NCBI GenBank assembly: GCA_036005525.1
Contig: DASYQM010000003.1
Coordinates: 4,910 to 68,909 of the forward strand
DNA: 64,000 nucleotides
Reading direction: 5' to 3'
From: UBA9676 sp036005525
GTDB taxonomy: Bacteria; Actinomycetota; Actinomycetes; Streptosporangiales; Streptosporangiaceae
Part shown: positions 40,878 through 50,249 of the stretch, piece by piece
Layout: every line of letters begins with the position of its first letter
How positions within the stretch are numbered: position 1 is the first letter of the stretch
The notes under the pieces: model-generated
The model's input: the letters and a program-made list of their open reading frames with translations, nothing else
Databases searched by the model: none
Told to the model about the DNA's origin: nothing
Translations under genes and position numbers: made by a program

Positions 40878-41267
40878 TCAGGCCTTGGCCACAGCGCGCT
40901 GGCGCATGAGGCCGGCCAGGTCGCTGGCCAGCGCCCGCGGGTCGATCGGGTGGCTGATGACCGCGTCCGCACCGGACCAGGTGGCGAGCCAGCCGTCGTC
41001 CGGCCTGCCGATGATCAGCAGCACCGGCGGGCAGTCATGGATCTCGTCCTTGGCCTGCCGGCAGACCCCCATGCCACCGGCCGGCTGTGCCTCCCCGTCC
41101 AGCACCATGACGTCCGCCCCGCCCGCGTCGAGCAGCCGGAACAGCGCGGGCTCGGTGGCCACATCGATGATCTCAGCCTCGGGCACATCGGGCGCCGGGC
41201 GGCGCCCGATCGCCAGCCGGATCCGGGCGCGGGTGTCCGCATCGTGGCTGTAAACGACGACCTTCAT
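40878..41267 (-). CDS. Stand-alone receiver-like protein
   Basis: A 129-residue single-domain receiver: VVVYSHDADTRARIRLAIG, a possible phospho-acceptor Asp in VMVLDGEAQPAGGMG and a fourth strand VLLIIGRPDD, but no Lys at the usual C-terminal site (AVISHPIDP). The acidic pair is reduced to HD. Phosphorylation is therefore doubtful. TACGAT (41275-41280 on the other strand) lies 7 nt before ATG 41267, a leaderless layout. It is divergent from ctaE, about 100 bp away. No output domain or cognate kinase is visible. Confidence 0.78.
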   Translation of the reverse strand: MKVVVYSHDADTRARIRLAIGRRPAPDVPEAEIIDVATEPALFRLLDAGGADVMVLDGEAQPAGGMGVCRQAKDEIHDCPPVLLIIGRPDDGWLATWSGADAVISHPIDPRALASDLAGLMRQRAVAKA

Positions 41268-41355
41268 GCAGTGGATCGTACCGACCCGTGGCACCGGCCG
41301 ATGTTCCCCCGCACCGACACGGGGGGTCGGCCGACATTCGCCTACGGGATGTCGT

Positions 41356-41361
41356 AATAAT
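41356..41361 (+). promoter_or_regulatory. -10 hexamer AATAAT for the ctaE-qcrCAB transcript
   Basis: AATAAT within TAATAAT lies 7 nt before GTG 41369, consistent with a leaderless respiratory operon. ATG 41360 is an alternative start but would overlap this hexamer. Confidence 0.5.
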
Positions 41362-41368
41362 GACCCTC

Positions 41369-42007
41369 GTGGCCACAGCATCCACGACGCAGATCCCGCC
41401 CCGGTCGCCGACCAGCCGGCCGAACCTGGTCAGCGTCGGCACCATCGTTTGGCTGTCCTCTGAGCTCATGTTCTTCGCGGCGCTGTTCGCGATGTACTTC
41501 ACCATCCGCTCGGTCAATAAGAGCGAAGGGCTCCCCTGGCCGGGCGCCCATCTGAACCTGGCCCTGGGGACCATCAACACCACCGTGCTGCTGCTGTCGA
41601 GCGTCACCTGCCAGATGGGGGTTTTCGCGGTCGAGCGTGGCCAGATCCGGCGCTCGGCCAGCATCTGGAACCCGGCCAAGTGGGGCCTGCGCGAGTGGTA
41701 CGTGCTCTCCTTCCTGATGGGCCTGTACTTCGTGCTCGGCCAGGGTTATGAGTACCTCAGCCTGATCCGCGACGGCCTGACGCTGCAGTCCAGCGGGTAC
41801 GGGTCGGTGTTCTACATCCCCACCGGATTCCACGGCCTGCACGTGACCGGCGGCCTGATCGCGTTCCTTTTCCTGCTGGGACGCACCTACGCCGCCAAGA
41901 CGTTCACCCAGGAGCAGCAGGTCAGCGCCATCGTCGTCTCCTATTACTGGCACTTCGTCGATGTCGTGTGGATTGGGCTGTTCACGACCATCTACCTCAT
42001 CCACTGA
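41369..42007 (+). CDS. ctaE: Cytochrome aa3 oxidase subunit III
   Basis: Membrane subunit of the aa3-type terminal oxidase, 212 residues with five helices. It shows NLVSVGTIVWLSSELMFFAALFAMYF, TCQMGVFAVERG, WYVLSFLMGLYFVLGQGYEY, TGFHGLHVTGGLIAFLFLLGR and YYWHFVDVVWIGLFTTIYL, the hallmark COX3 blocks. It leads the ctaE-qcrCAB operon and its product joins the bcc-aa3 supercomplex. Confidence 0.94.
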   Translation: MATASTTQIPPRSPTSRPNLVSVGTIVWLSSELMFFAALFAMYFTIRSVNKSEGLPWPGAHLNLALGTINTTVLLLSSVTCQMGVFAVERGQIRRSASIWNPAKWGLREWYVLSFLMGLYFVLGQGYEYLSLIRDGLTLQSSGYGSVFYIPTGFHGLHVTGGLIAFLFLLGRTYAAKTFTQEQQVSAIVVSYYWHFVDVVWIGLFTTIYLIH

Positions 42008-42053
42008 AGAGCCACGGACCGCCACGTCCCCTGACCCGAAACCGAGGCAAGAA

Positions 42054-42860
42054 GTGAGCAGGATCAAGCCGCGGCGCAGACACCGGGCCGCCGGGTATGC
42101 CGTCCTCCTGCTGGGGCTGCTCGTCGTCGGCGTGGCCTACGCGGCCATCACCGGGGCCGGCGGCGCGGCCTCCGCGGCCACGCCCGGCGGCCCATCGCCA
42201 GCCGACATCGCGCGGGGCCAGGCGATATTCGCGGACACCTGCTCCTCGTGTCACGGCATGAACGCCCAGGGCACCGGGGCGGGCCCGAGCCTGGTCGGGG
42301 TCGGCGCGGCCGCCGTGGACTTCCAGATGAGCACCGGCCGGATGCCGGGCAAGGACTTCGACGCGCAGATGCCGCGCAAGCCGGTGACGTTCACCACCGA
42401 GCAGATCCACCAGGTCGCGGCGTACATCGCTTCCCTGGGCGGAGGCCCGGCGATCCCCTCGCCCGCCCAGGTGAGCACGGCCGGCGCCAACCTCGGGCTG
42501 GGCCAGCAAATCTTCATCACCAACTGCGCGCAGTGCCACAACTTTGCCGGTGCGGGCGGCGCGCTCACCTACGGCAAGTCGGCGCCGCCGCTGACCCATT
42601 CGACCCCGACGCAGATCTACGAGGCGATGCTGACCGGCCCGGAGGCCATGCCCGTGTTCAGCGACACCACCGTCACCCCGGCCCAGAAGCGCGCCATCAT
42701 CGCCTACATCACCAGCGTCCGCGCCGAGCCGAACCCAGGCGGGTTCAGCCTGGGCCGGGTCGGGCCGGTGACGGAGGGCCTGGTGGCGTTCCTCGGCGGG
42801 ATCGCCGTCCTGGTCTTCATCGCGATCTGGATTACGATGAAGAAGCGACGTGAAGCATGA
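42054..42860 (+). CDS. qcrC: Cytochrome bcc complex diheme cytochrome c subunit
   Basis: A 268-residue membrane-anchored cytochrome cc. An N-terminal helix (AVLLLGLLVVGVAYAAI) precedes two cytochrome c domains with CSSCHGM and CAQCHNF heme sites, each with a later Met ligand candidate (GRMPG, EAMPVF), and a C-terminal helix (GLVAFLGGIAVLVFIAIWI). Two hemes replace soluble cytochrome c, wiring complex III directly to the aa3 oxidase. GTG 42054 has a GAGGCAAGAAG site; ATGA overlap with qcrA. Confidence 0.95.
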   Translation: MSRIKPRRRHRAAGYAVLLLGLLVVGVAYAAITGAGGAASAATPGGPSPADIARGQAIFADTCSSCHGMNAQGTGAGPSLVGVGAAAVDFQMSTGRMPGKDFDAQMPRKPVTFTTEQIHQVAAYIASLGGGPAIPSPAQVSTAGANLGLGQQIFITNCAQCHNFAGAGGALTYGKSAPPLTHSTPTQIYEAMLTGPEAMPVFSDTTVTPAQKRAIIAYITSVRAEPNPGGFSLGRVGPVTEGLVAFLGGIAVLVFIAIWITMKKRREA

Positions 42861-43921
42861 GTGAGATTGAAGGCAGCGGCCAGTTCCCGGCCGGAGACGG
42901 CGAGGAGGGGTCAAGGGCCCCGCACCGGGTGATCGGCACTCCCCCGCCCGCCCGTGCCAGGACCCTGCTGGAGACGCCGCCCGAGGAAACCCCGCCGGAG
43001 CGCTGGCTGCCGGCCGAGCCGTCGTCCGACCCGGCTCAGGCGAAGCGCGCCGAGCGCGTCGTGGCCGCGCTGTTCGTGCTGTCGATGCTGGCCAGCATCG
43101 GGTTCATCGCCGCCTACGTGGGGCTGCAGGTGCGCTCGGTCGACGGCACCCTGCGCTCCAACCTGGCCCTGGGAATATCGATGTCGGTCGCCTTCGGGGC
43201 GCTGGCGGTGGGCGCGGTCGTCTGGGTCCGGTACCTGATGCCGAGCGTGGAGCAGACCGAGGAGCGCCATCCGCTCGCGTCGAGCCCCGAGCAGCGGGCG
43301 GAGTTCGAGAAGACCTTCACCGAGGGGGCCGAGGCCAGCGGTTTCATCAAGCGGAAGCTGCTGCGGCGGACACTGATCGCCGCCACAGTGCCGCTCGCGG
43401 TCGCCCCGATCGTCCTGCTGCGCGACCTGGGACCGCAGCCGGGCACGAGCCTGCGCCACACCGTCTGGCGCAAGGGGATGCGCATGCTGGTCTACGGGCC
43501 GAACACCCCGCTGCGTGCGGCCGACTTCGCCATCCCCGGCCAGATGATCACCGTTGTCCCCGAGGGGTTCCAGGACAACCAGGACGCACTGGCGAAGGCG
43601 ACCACCATCATCATCAAGTTCGCGCCCGGCCAGCTCCGGCCGCCCACGGTGATGAACTGGACCGTGGACGGCATCGTCGCCTACTCCAAGATCTGCACTC
43701 ACGTCGGGTGCCCGGTCGCGCTGTACGAGCAGACGACCCACCACATTCTGTGCCCCTGCCACCAGTCGACGTTCGACGCGACCCGCGGCGCCGAGGTGAT
43801 CTTCGGCCCGGCGGCCCGGCCGTTGCCGCAGCTGCCGATCGGCACCGACGCGCAGGGCTTCCTGATCGCCGAGAGTGACTACCACGAGCCGGTCGGCCCG
43901 AGTTTCTGGGAGCGGGGATGA
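42857..43921 (+). CDS. qcrA: Cytochrome bcc complex Rieske iron-sulfur subunit
   Basis: A 354-residue Rieske protein with a Pro-rich cytoplasmic start, three predicted helices (VVAALFVLSMLASIGFIAAYVG, LALGISMSVAFGALAVGAVVWV and LIAATVPLAVAPIVLL, the actinobacterial pattern) and the 2Fe-2S ligands in CTHVGCPVALYE and CPCHQSTFD. It passes electrons from quinol to QcrC. It overlaps qcrC and qcrB by 4 nt each. Confidence 0.95.
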   Translation: MSEIEGSGQFPAGDGEEGSRAPHRVIGTPPPARARTLLETPPEETPPERWLPAEPSSDPAQAKRAERVVAALFVLSMLASIGFIAAYVGLQVRSVDGTLRSNLALGISMSVAFGALAVGAVVWVRYLMPSVEQTEERHPLASSPEQRAEFEKTFTEGAEASGFIKRKLLRRTLIAATVPLAVAPIVLLRDLGPQPGTSLRHTVWRKGMRMLVYGPNTPLRAADFAIPGQMITVVPEGFQDNQDALAKATTIIIKFAPGQLRPPTVMNWTVDGIVAYSKICTHVGCPVALYEQTTHHILCPCHQSTFDATRGAEVIFGPAARPLPQLPIGTDAQGFLIAESDYHEPVGPSFWERG

Positions 43922-45627
43922 CCAAGAGCAAGACCACCGAGGCGCTCGAGACCACCGGCGTCTTCCTGGATGACCGGCTGCGGGCGGCAAAGGCGACGAC
44001 CGCGTTCCTGCGGAAGCTCTACCCGGACCACTGGTCGTTCCTGCTGGGCGAGATCGCCCTCTACTCGTTCATCATCCTGCTGCTGACCGGCACCTTCCTG
44101 ACCTTTTTCTTCCAGCCGTCGATGACCGAGGTGATCTATCACGGCACCTACACGCCGCTGCGCGGGGTGCGGATGAGCGACGCCTACGCCTCCACCCTGA
44201 ACATCAGCTTCGACGTGCGGGGCGGCCTGCTGATGCGGCAGATCCACCACTGGGCGGCGCTGCTGTTCCTGGCCGCGATCATGGTGCACATGCTGCGGAT
44301 CTTCTTCACCGGGGCATACCGCAAGCCACGCGAGTTCAACTGGCTGATCGGGATCGTGCTGTTCACCCTCGGCTTGTTCGAGGGCCTGTTCGGCTACTCC
44401 CTCCCGGACGACCTGCTGTCCGGGACCGGGCTGAAGATCACCCAGGGGGTGCTGCAGTCGATCCCGATCGTCGGCACCTACGGGTCGTATTTCCTGTTCG
44501 GCGGGGAGTTCCCCGGGCACCTCATCATCCCGCGGCTGTACGTCATCCACATTCTGCTGATCCCCGCGCTGCTGCTGGCGCTGATCTCGGCGCACCTGTT
44601 CTTCATGTTCCACCAGAAGCACACCCAGATGCCCAGCAAGGGCCGCACCAACGCCAACGTGGTCGGCGCCCCGACCTATCCCTACTTCGCCGCCAAGACC
44701 GGCGCGTTCTTTTTCTTCATCTTCGCCGTGCTGGCGCTGCTGTCCACCTTCGCCCAGATCAACCCGATCTGGCTGTTCGGCCCGTACAACCCCTCCGGCA
44801 TCACCGCGGGCTCCCAGCCCGACTTCTACATGGGCGCCCTGGAAGGCGCGCTGCGGATCATGCCCGCCTGGGAGTGGAACGTCTTCGGGCACACGCTCGC
44901 GTTCAACGTGTTCATCCCTGCCCTGGTGCCGCTCGGCATCATCTTCACCGGCGCCGCCCTGTGGCCGTTCCTCGAACAATGGGCCACCGGCGACAGACGG
45001 GAGCACCACGTCAACGACCGGCCGCGCAACGCGCCAACACGGACCGGGGTCGGCATGGCCGCCGTCACCTTCTGGGGAGTGCTGTGGCTCGAAGGCGCCA
45101 ACGACATCATCGCCGACCAGCTCCAGATCCCGCTGTTCACGCTGACCTGGATCGCCCGATTCGCCGTCATCCTCGGCCCGATCATCGCCTACTGGGTGAC
45201 CAAGCGGATCTGCCTCGGCCTGCAGCGCAAGGACGCCCACCTGCTCGAGCACGGGGTCGAGACCGGCATCGTCCGCCAGCTGCCCACCGGCGCGTACGTC
45301 GAGGAGACCCGGCCGGTGTCGGAGGATCTCCGGGCGGTCCTGGAGTACAACCAGGTGGGCAGGCCGCAGCTCACCGCGCCGCGGGCGGGCGAGGACGCCG
45401 ACGAGGTCCCGGCGCTGGACGCCCGCACGCCCATGGGGAGGGTGCGGACGCGCATTAACCGGGTCCTCACCGAGGGCATCCCGGTCGAGGCCGACGGGCA
45501 CGGGGACGGCCATGGGGACGGGCACGCCGCGCCCGCTGCGGTCACCGCCGGCGAGCAGGGAGCCGACCGGCCCGACCGGCCGGAGCGGGAGCAGGGCGGC
45601 ACGGACGGCGAGGACACCAGCCACTGA
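43918..45627 (+). CDS. qcrB: Cytochrome bcc complex cytochrome b subunit
   Basis: Quinol-oxidising cytochrome b, 569 residues. Heme ligand pairs are in QIHHWAALLFLAAIMVHMLRIFF and VIHILLIPALLLALISAHLFFMFHQKH; the Qo-site loop is visible around NPIWLFGPYNP. The actinobacterial C-terminal extension continues about 150 residues past the last helix and ends in a His/Gly/Asp-rich tail. It is the last gene of the ctaE-qcrCAB operon and convergent with ctaF. Confidence 0.95.
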   Translation: MTKSKTTEALETTGVFLDDRLRAAKATTAFLRKLYPDHWSFLLGEIALYSFIILLLTGTFLTFFFQPSMTEVIYHGTYTPLRGVRMSDAYASTLNISFDVRGGLLMRQIHHWAALLFLAAIMVHMLRIFFTGAYRKPREFNWLIGIVLFTLGLFEGLFGYSLPDDLLSGTGLKITQGVLQSIPIVGTYGSYFLFGGEFPGHLIIPRLYVIHILLIPALLLALISAHLFFMFHQKHTQMPSKGRTNANVVGAPTYPYFAAKTGAFFFFIFAVLALLSTFAQINPIWLFGPYNPSGITAGSQPDFYMGALEGALRIMPAWEWNVFGHTLAFNVFIPALVPLGIIFTGAALWPFLEQWATGDRREHHVNDRPRNAPTRTGVGMAAVTFWGVLWLEGANDIIADQLQIPLFTLTWIARFAVILGPIIAYWVTKRICLGLQRKDAHLLEHGVETGIVRQLPTGAYVEETRPVSEDLRAVLEYNQVGRPQLTAPRAGEDADEVPALDARTPMGRVRTRINRVLTEGIPVEADGHGDGHGDGHAAPAAVTAGEQGADRPDRPEREQGGTDGEDTSH

Positions 45628-45761
45628 CACCCGCGGGCCGGTTCGGCCGGCCAACCGCGGCGGCGAGCGGCCGTTGACCGCCGGCACCGCGTGCCTGCGA
45701 AGCCCGCTCACGCGCTTGGCCGGCGGCGGTGGCGGGTTCCACCCTGTGGGCGGCGGCCGGC
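45628..45761. other. Convergent gap between qcrB and ctaF with GC-rich inverted repeat
   Basis: CGGGCCGG and CCGGCCAA-type arms around 45634-45655 can fold into a GC-rich hairpin, suitable for ending either transcript, but no T-run is present. Confidence 0.35.
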
Positions 45762-46157
45762 TCAGTGCGCGTAGGACCCGCGGTAATACTCGAAGACGAA
45801 GCCGATCGCCGACAGCAGGACGAACAGCATCCCGATCAGGAAGAGCCACCATCCGATCGCCGCGCCGAGCGCCGCGACCGCCGACGACAGCCCGGTGATC
45901 AGCGGCCACCAGCTGTGCGGGCTGAAGAAGCCGAGCTCGCCGGTCCCCTCGCTGATCTCGGCCTGGGTGTTGTCCTCCGGCCGGGGCGGCAGCCGGCGGC
46001 CGGTGAACAGGATGTAGAAGCCGGTGAGGAAGGCCAGCCCCACGGCCAGGGCCAGCGCCGTGGTCCCGGTCGGGTCCTTGGAGAAATACCAGTAGACGAC
46101 GTCAGCGGCGGCAAAGAAAGCGGCGCAGCCGACGAACAGGTACCCCTCGACCTTCAT
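45762..46157 (-). CDS. ctaF: Actinobacterial cytochrome c oxidase subunit IV
   Basis: A 131-residue membrane subunit with four helices (EGYLFVGCAAFFAAADVVYWYF, LALAVGLAFLTGFYILFTG, SSAVAALGAAIGWWLFLIGM, LLSAIGFVFEYYRG) and the loop PPRPEDNTQAEISEGTGELGFFSPHSWWPL, the actinobacterial COX4 signature. It lies 58 bp after ctaD in the same direction. Confidence 0.92.
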   Translation of the reverse strand: MKVEGYLFVGCAAFFAAADVVYWYFSKDPTGTTALALAVGLAFLTGFYILFTGRRLPPRPEDNTQAEISEGTGELGFFSPHSWWPLITGLSSAVAALGAAIGWWLFLIGMLFVLLSAIGFVFEYYRGSYAH

Positions 46158-46215
46158 GCGACACCTCCGTCCTGGCGCGGGATCGCGAGCGCCTGCTCGC
46201 CGCGCATGCCCCGGC

Positions 46216-47901
46216 TCACTGTGGCGCCGAAACGGACTTACGCCCGGGCCGCCCCGACTTGATCTGTGGGTAGTGCAGGTCGAAGGCCGGCCGCTCGGAC
46301 CGGATGCGCGGGATGGACGTGAAGTTGTGCCGCGGCGGCGGGCAGGACGTCGCCCACTCCAGCGAGTTCGCGTATCCCCACGGGTCGTCCGCGGTGACCC
46401 GCTCGCCGTACCGCGACGTCTTGTACACGTTGTAGATGAAGAAGAGGGTGGACGCGCCGAGGATCCACGAGCCGATGCTGGAGATCTGGTTCAGCGTAGT
46501 CACGTCGGGCGGCAGGAAGGGGTAGTTGGCTATCCTCCGCGGCATCCCCTCGACGCCGAGCCAGTGCTGGACCAGGAACGTCATGTGGAAGCCGATGAAC
46601 AGGGTCCAGAAGTGCCAGACCCCCAGCGTGTTGTCCAGCTTCTTGCCGGTGAACTTGGGCCACCAGAAGTAGAAGCCGGCGAACATCGAGAACACCACGG
46701 TGCCGAACAGGACGTAGTGGAAATGGGCGACGACGAAGTAGGAGTCGGTGACCTGGAAATCCAGCGGCGGCGAGGCGAGGATCACCCCGGTCAGCCCGCC
46801 GAACAGGAAAGTCACCAGGAAGCCGATGGCGAACAGCATCGGCGCCTCGAAGGTCAGCTGCCCGCGCCACATCGTGCCGGTCCAGTTGAAGAACTTCACC
46901 CCGGTCGGCACCGCGATGAGGAACGTCATGAAGGAGAAGAACGGCAGCAGGACGGCGCCGGTGGAGAACATGTGGTGCGCCCACACGGTCATCGACAGCC
47001 CCGCGATCGCGATGGTGGCGGCCACCATGCCCTTGTAGCCGAACAGCGGCTTGCGGCTGAACACGGGCACCACCTCGGTGATGATGCCGAAGAACGGGAT
47101 CGCCACGATGTAGACCTCGGGATGGCCGAAGAACCAGAACAGGTGCTGCCACATGACCGCACCCCCGTTGACCGAGCTGAACACCTGAGCGCCGAGCTTG
47201 CGGTCGATCTCCAGCACCAGCAGCGCCGCCGCCAGCACCGGGAACGCTATCAGCACCATCACGGACGTGAGCAGGATGTTCCAGGTGAAGATCGGCATCC
47301 GGAACATGGTCATGCCCGGCGCGCGCATGCAGACGATCGTGGTGACAAAGTTGACGCCGCTCAGGATGGTGCCGAAGCCGGACAGGGTCAGGCCCATGAT
47401 CCACATGTCGCCGCCGATCCCCGGGGCGTTGATCGAGCTTGTCAGCGGCGAGTACGCGTACCAGCCGAACGCGGCTGCCCCGCCCGGCGCCACGAAGCTG
47501 GCGAGCAGGATCAGCCCGCCGAAGAGGAACGCGTAGTAGCTGAACAGGTTCAGCCGCGGGAACGCGACGTCCGGCGAGCCGATCTGAAGCGGCATGATCT
47601 CGTTCGCGAACCCGACGAACAGCGGGGTGGCGAACAGCAGCAGCATGATCGTGCCGTGCATCGTGAACAGCTCGTTGTACTGCTGGTCGGACACGATGTG
47701 GGTGTCCGGCCCGAACAGCTGGGCGCGCATGATCATCGCCATCACGCCGGCGGCCAGGAAGAAGCCGAACGACGTGATCAGGTACAGGTGCCCGATGATC
47801 TTGTGGTCGGTGGTGGACAGCCAGTCGGCGAGGACGGAGCCCTTGCGCGGGTTGCGCGGCGGCGTCACCGGCAGGATCGTCGGTCGTTCGAGCGTGGTCA
47901 C
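46216..47901 (-). CDS. ctaD: Cytochrome aa3 oxidase subunit I
   Basis: Catalytic heme-copper subunit of 561 residues. It has WLSTTDHKIIGHLY, the cross-linked His-Tyr motif in FWFFGHPEVYIVAIPFFG, the CuB histidines in WAHHMFSTG and the heme ligand block YFVVAHFHYVLFGTVVF; the K-channel side is intact. GTG 47901 overlaps the ctaC stop by 4 nt, coupling translation. In-frame sequence further upstream belongs to the ctaC shadow. Confidence 0.95.
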   Translation of the reverse strand: MTTLERPTILPVTPPRNPRKGSVLADWLSTTDHKIIGHLYLITSFGFFLAAGVMAMIMRAQLFGPDTHIVSDQQYNELFTMHGTIMLLLFATPLFVGFANEIMPLQIGSPDVAFPRLNLFSYYAFLFGGLILLASFVAPGGAAAFGWYAYSPLTSSINAPGIGGDMWIMGLTLSGFGTILSGVNFVTTIVCMRAPGMTMFRMPIFTWNILLTSVMVLIAFPVLAAALLVLEIDRKLGAQVFSSVNGGAVMWQHLFWFFGHPEVYIVAIPFFGIITEVVPVFSRKPLFGYKGMVAATIAIAGLSMTVWAHHMFSTGAVLLPFFSFMTFLIAVPTGVKFFNWTGTMWRGQLTFEAPMLFAIGFLVTFLFGGLTGVILASPPLDFQVTDSYFVVAHFHYVLFGTVVFSMFAGFYFWWPKFTGKKLDNTLGVWHFWTLFIGFHMTFLVQHWLGVEGMPRRIANYPFLPPDVTTLNQISSIGSWILGASTLFFIYNVYKTSRYGERVTADDPWGYANSLEWATSCPPPRHNFTSIPRIRSERPAFDLHYPQIKSGRPGRKSVSAPQ

Positions 47902-48803
47902 TGAGCGCTCCCTGCTGCCTTGCTCTGCGCTAGTTGCTGTGCGCTGATCCACTGGCGGAACTGCGCAGGGGTGACAATCTTCACTACGAACAGCATCCTG
48001 CTGTGGTAGAGACCGCACAACTCCGTGCAGCGGCCGATAAACGTCCCGGTCCGGGTCGGGGTGACCTCGAAGTGGTTCGGATAGCCAGGGATCACGTCGC
48101 GCTTGAACTCGAACGGGACGATCCAGAACGCGTGGATGACGTCGGTCGAGGTCAGGTTGAAGCGCACGGTCTCATTGGTCGGGATCACCAGCTGCGGCAG
48201 CTGCCGGGGCGCGCTCCCCGGCGTCCACGGCTGCCCGTTGACCGTCACATGACGGGTCACCGACCCCGGCACCTGGTACTGCGGGTACTGGAACTGCCAG
48301 CTCCACTGGTAGCCGACCACGTTGACCACCACGTCGGGGCTGGCGGACAGCTTGTTGATGTAGTTCTCGTCCCGCGCCGTGAAGTAGAACAGGACGCCGA
48401 TCATGATGAACGGCACGATCGTGTAGAGCATCTCGATCGGCAGGTTGTAGCGCACCTGGTACGGCGGCCGGTCCGTGCGCTTGCGGTGGAAGATGATCGC
48501 CCACAGGATCAGCCCCCACACGACCGCCCCGACCGCCCACGCGGCCGCCCAGGAGCCCTGCCAGAGGGTGAGCGCGACCTGGCCCTGCTTGGTGACGGGG
48601 ACCGGGAACCCCATCCGGGTGAAGGCGTTGGACGCGCATCCGGCCGTGCCCGCGACGACCGTGGCAAGGACCGCGGCGAGCGGCACCGCGCGCCGCCACC
48701 GGCGGGCTCGTCCCCGGCGTGCTGAACCTGCCGCCGTCTGGCCGGGCGCCAGGCCCGGAACACGCGCGCCCCGACCGCGTGGGGCACTGGGGGTGGGACT
48801 CAC
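47898..48803 (-). CDS. ctaC: Cytochrome aa3 oxidase subunit II, lipoprotein
   Basis: CuA subunit of 301 residues. An N-terminal lipoprotein signal ends at AGTAGCASN, followed by two membrane helices (WAVGAVVWGLILWAIIFH, MLYTIVPFIMIGVLFYF) and the cupredoxin domain with QWSWQFQYP, STDVIHAFWIVPF and the CuA site CTELCGLYHSRM. GTG 48803 follows GGGAAGG. It is the first gene of ctaC-ctaD-ctaF. A possible -10 (TACTGT) lies about 80 bp upstream on the minus strand, near 48880. Confidence 0.95.
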   Translation of the reverse strand: MSPTPSAPRGRGARVPGLAPGQTAAGSARRGRARRWRRAVPLAAVLATVVAGTAGCASNAFTRMGFPVPVTKQGQVALTLWQGSWAAAWAVGAVVWGLILWAIIFHRKRTDRPPYQVRYNLPIEMLYTIVPFIMIGVLFYFTARDENYINKLSASPDVVVNVVGYQWSWQFQYPQYQVPGSVTRHVTVNGQPWTPGSAPRQLPQLVIPTNETVRFNLTSTDVIHAFWIVPFEFKRDVIPGYPNHFEVTPTRTGTFIGRCTELCGLYHSRMLFVVKIVTPAQFRQWISAQQLAQSKAAGSAQ

Positions 48804-48994
48804 AGGTTGCCTTCCCAGCGGATGACACCCGGCTGCACGGGCCGGTCACATGGCTCGTCCTACAGACTGTCGTGGAAACAGTATCGTGTGCCGGGACCGG
48901 GCGGGCGGGGACCCCCTGCCGTGTCGGGCCCCCTTGTTGCCATGGTCACCACGGTGAGGCAGCGCCCGCCGCGCGAGGATGAGATGCTAGCCGC

Positions 48995-49243
48995 ATGACC
49001 CCCCCGGCCGACCCGGATCCGGTGCTCGTCATCGACGCACTGGGCCGCAAGTGCCCCATCCCGATCATCATGCTCGCCGGGCGGATCCGCGAGGTGCCCA
49101 TCGGGGGGACGATCGCCGTTCTGGCCGACGACCCGGCAGCCAAGACCGACGTCCCGGCCTGGTGCACCATGAAGTCGCAGGAGTTCGTCGCCATCACCGA
49201 GCTGCCCAGCGGCTGGTCCTTCCTGATCAAGCGCAGCTACTAG
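48995..49243 (+). CDS. TusA-family sulfur-carrier protein
   Basis: An 82-residue TusA-like protein with the key Cys in ALGRKCPIPIIMLAGRIRE and the conserved second half VLADDPAAKTDVPAWC followed by EFVAITE. It is a sulfur relay protein; since the local ThiI lacks a rhodanese domain, it might donate sulfur there, but the genes are not linked, so this is speculative. GATGCT lies 6 nt before ATG 48995, a weak leaderless-type signal. Confidence 0.88.
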   Translation: MTPPADPDPVLVIDALGRKCPIPIIMLAGRIREVPIGGTIAVLADDPAAKTDVPAWCTMKSQEFVAITELPSGWSFLIKRSY

Positions 49244-49274
49244 GAGACCGGTCAGGCGCCGCCGGGGGCTGCGG

Positions 49275-50249
49275 TCAGCCGTAGTGGGCGGCGATCTCGG
49301 CGGCCGCCTCCTGGCCGTAGGCGCCCGCGAGCCGTTCGGCGGCCAGCGCCGGCTTGAGCTCGTACTCCTGCGGGCCGTCCGCCTCCAGCACCGTCACGGC
49401 CACCAGGTTGCCGAGCTGCGCCGCGCGTTCCAGGGACAGCCCCCAGGCGATTGCCGCCAGGAATCCGGCGCGGAAGGCGTCTCCGGTGCCGGTCGGGTCC
49501 GCCTTGCGCTGCTCGGGGACGGGCCCGACCAGCACCGGCGGCTCGCCCGACCGCTCCACCCGGGCTCCGGCTGGGCCGAGCGTGGTTATCCGCACCCCGA
49601 CCCGGTCGAGGACCTCCGCGCCGCTCCATCCGCTCTTGCGCTCGATCAGCGCTTCCTCGTACTCGTTGCAGAACAGGTAGGCCGCGCCGTCGATCAGCCC
49701 GCGTACCCGCGGGCCATCGAGCCGGGGCAGCTGCTGCGACGGGTCGGCGGCGAACGGTATGCCGAGCGCGCTGCACTCCCGTGTGTGCGAGAGCATCGCC
49801 TCCGGGTCGCTCGCGCCGATCAGCACAAGATCAAGGCCGCCCTCGCCGGCGGCCAGCGGGGCCAGGTCGATCTCGCCGTCCTCGCTCATCGCACCCGGGT
49901 AGAACGAGGCGATCTGGTTGCCATCGAGGTCGGTGGTGCAGATGAAACGGGCGGTGTGGTGGCGGGTTGACTCGCGCACGCCGGCGCAGTCCACCCCGTG
50001 CTCGCTGAGCCAGTCGTGGTAGGGGCCGAAATCGGGGCCGACCGCACCGACGAGCAGCGGCCGGAGCCCGAGCATGCCCAGGCCGAAGGAGATGTTCGCG
50101 GCCACCCCGCCGCGCCGGATCTCCAGGGCATCGACGAGGAAGGACAGCGATACCCGGTCGATCTTCTCGGCGATGAGCTGCTCGACGAAACGGCCGGGGA
50201 ACGTCATGAGGTGATCGGTCGCGATCGACCCGGTTACGGCTATGCGCAC
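49275..50249 (-). CDS. adoK: Adenosine kinase (PfkB family)
   Basis: Ribokinase-fold kinase of 324 residues, the length I recall for M. tuberculosis AdoK (Rv2202c), which lies in the same syntenic position. Motifs: RRGGVAANISFGLGMLGLRPLLVG and the catalytic anion hole ADPTGTGDAFRAGF. It salvages adenosine to AMP. TAGAGT (50256-50261 on the other strand) is 6 nt before GTG 50249, a leaderless layout. Adenosine specificity is inferred from synteny and length. Confidence 0.85.
   Translation of the reverse strand: MRIAVTGSIATDHLMTFPGRFVEQLIAEKIDRVSLSFLVDALEIRRGGVAANISFGLGMLGLRPLLVGAVGPDFGPYHDWLSEHGVDCAGVRESTRHHTARFICTTDLDGNQIASFYPGAMSEDGEIDLAPLAAGEGGLDLVLIGASDPEAMLSHTRECSALGIPFAADPSQQLPRLDGPRVRGLIDGAAYLFCNEYEEALIERKSGWSGAEVLDRVGVRITTLGPAGARVERSGEPPVLVGPVPEQRKADPTGTGDAFRAGFLAAIAWGLSLERAAQLGNLVAVTVLEADGPQEYELKPALAAERLAGAYGQEAAAEIAAHYG

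Noticed and set aside
43879..45909. Minus-strand frame of 676 codons
   Set aside because: It is antisense to qcrB, whose heme ligands and helices are unmistakable; length alone is not evidence at this GC content.
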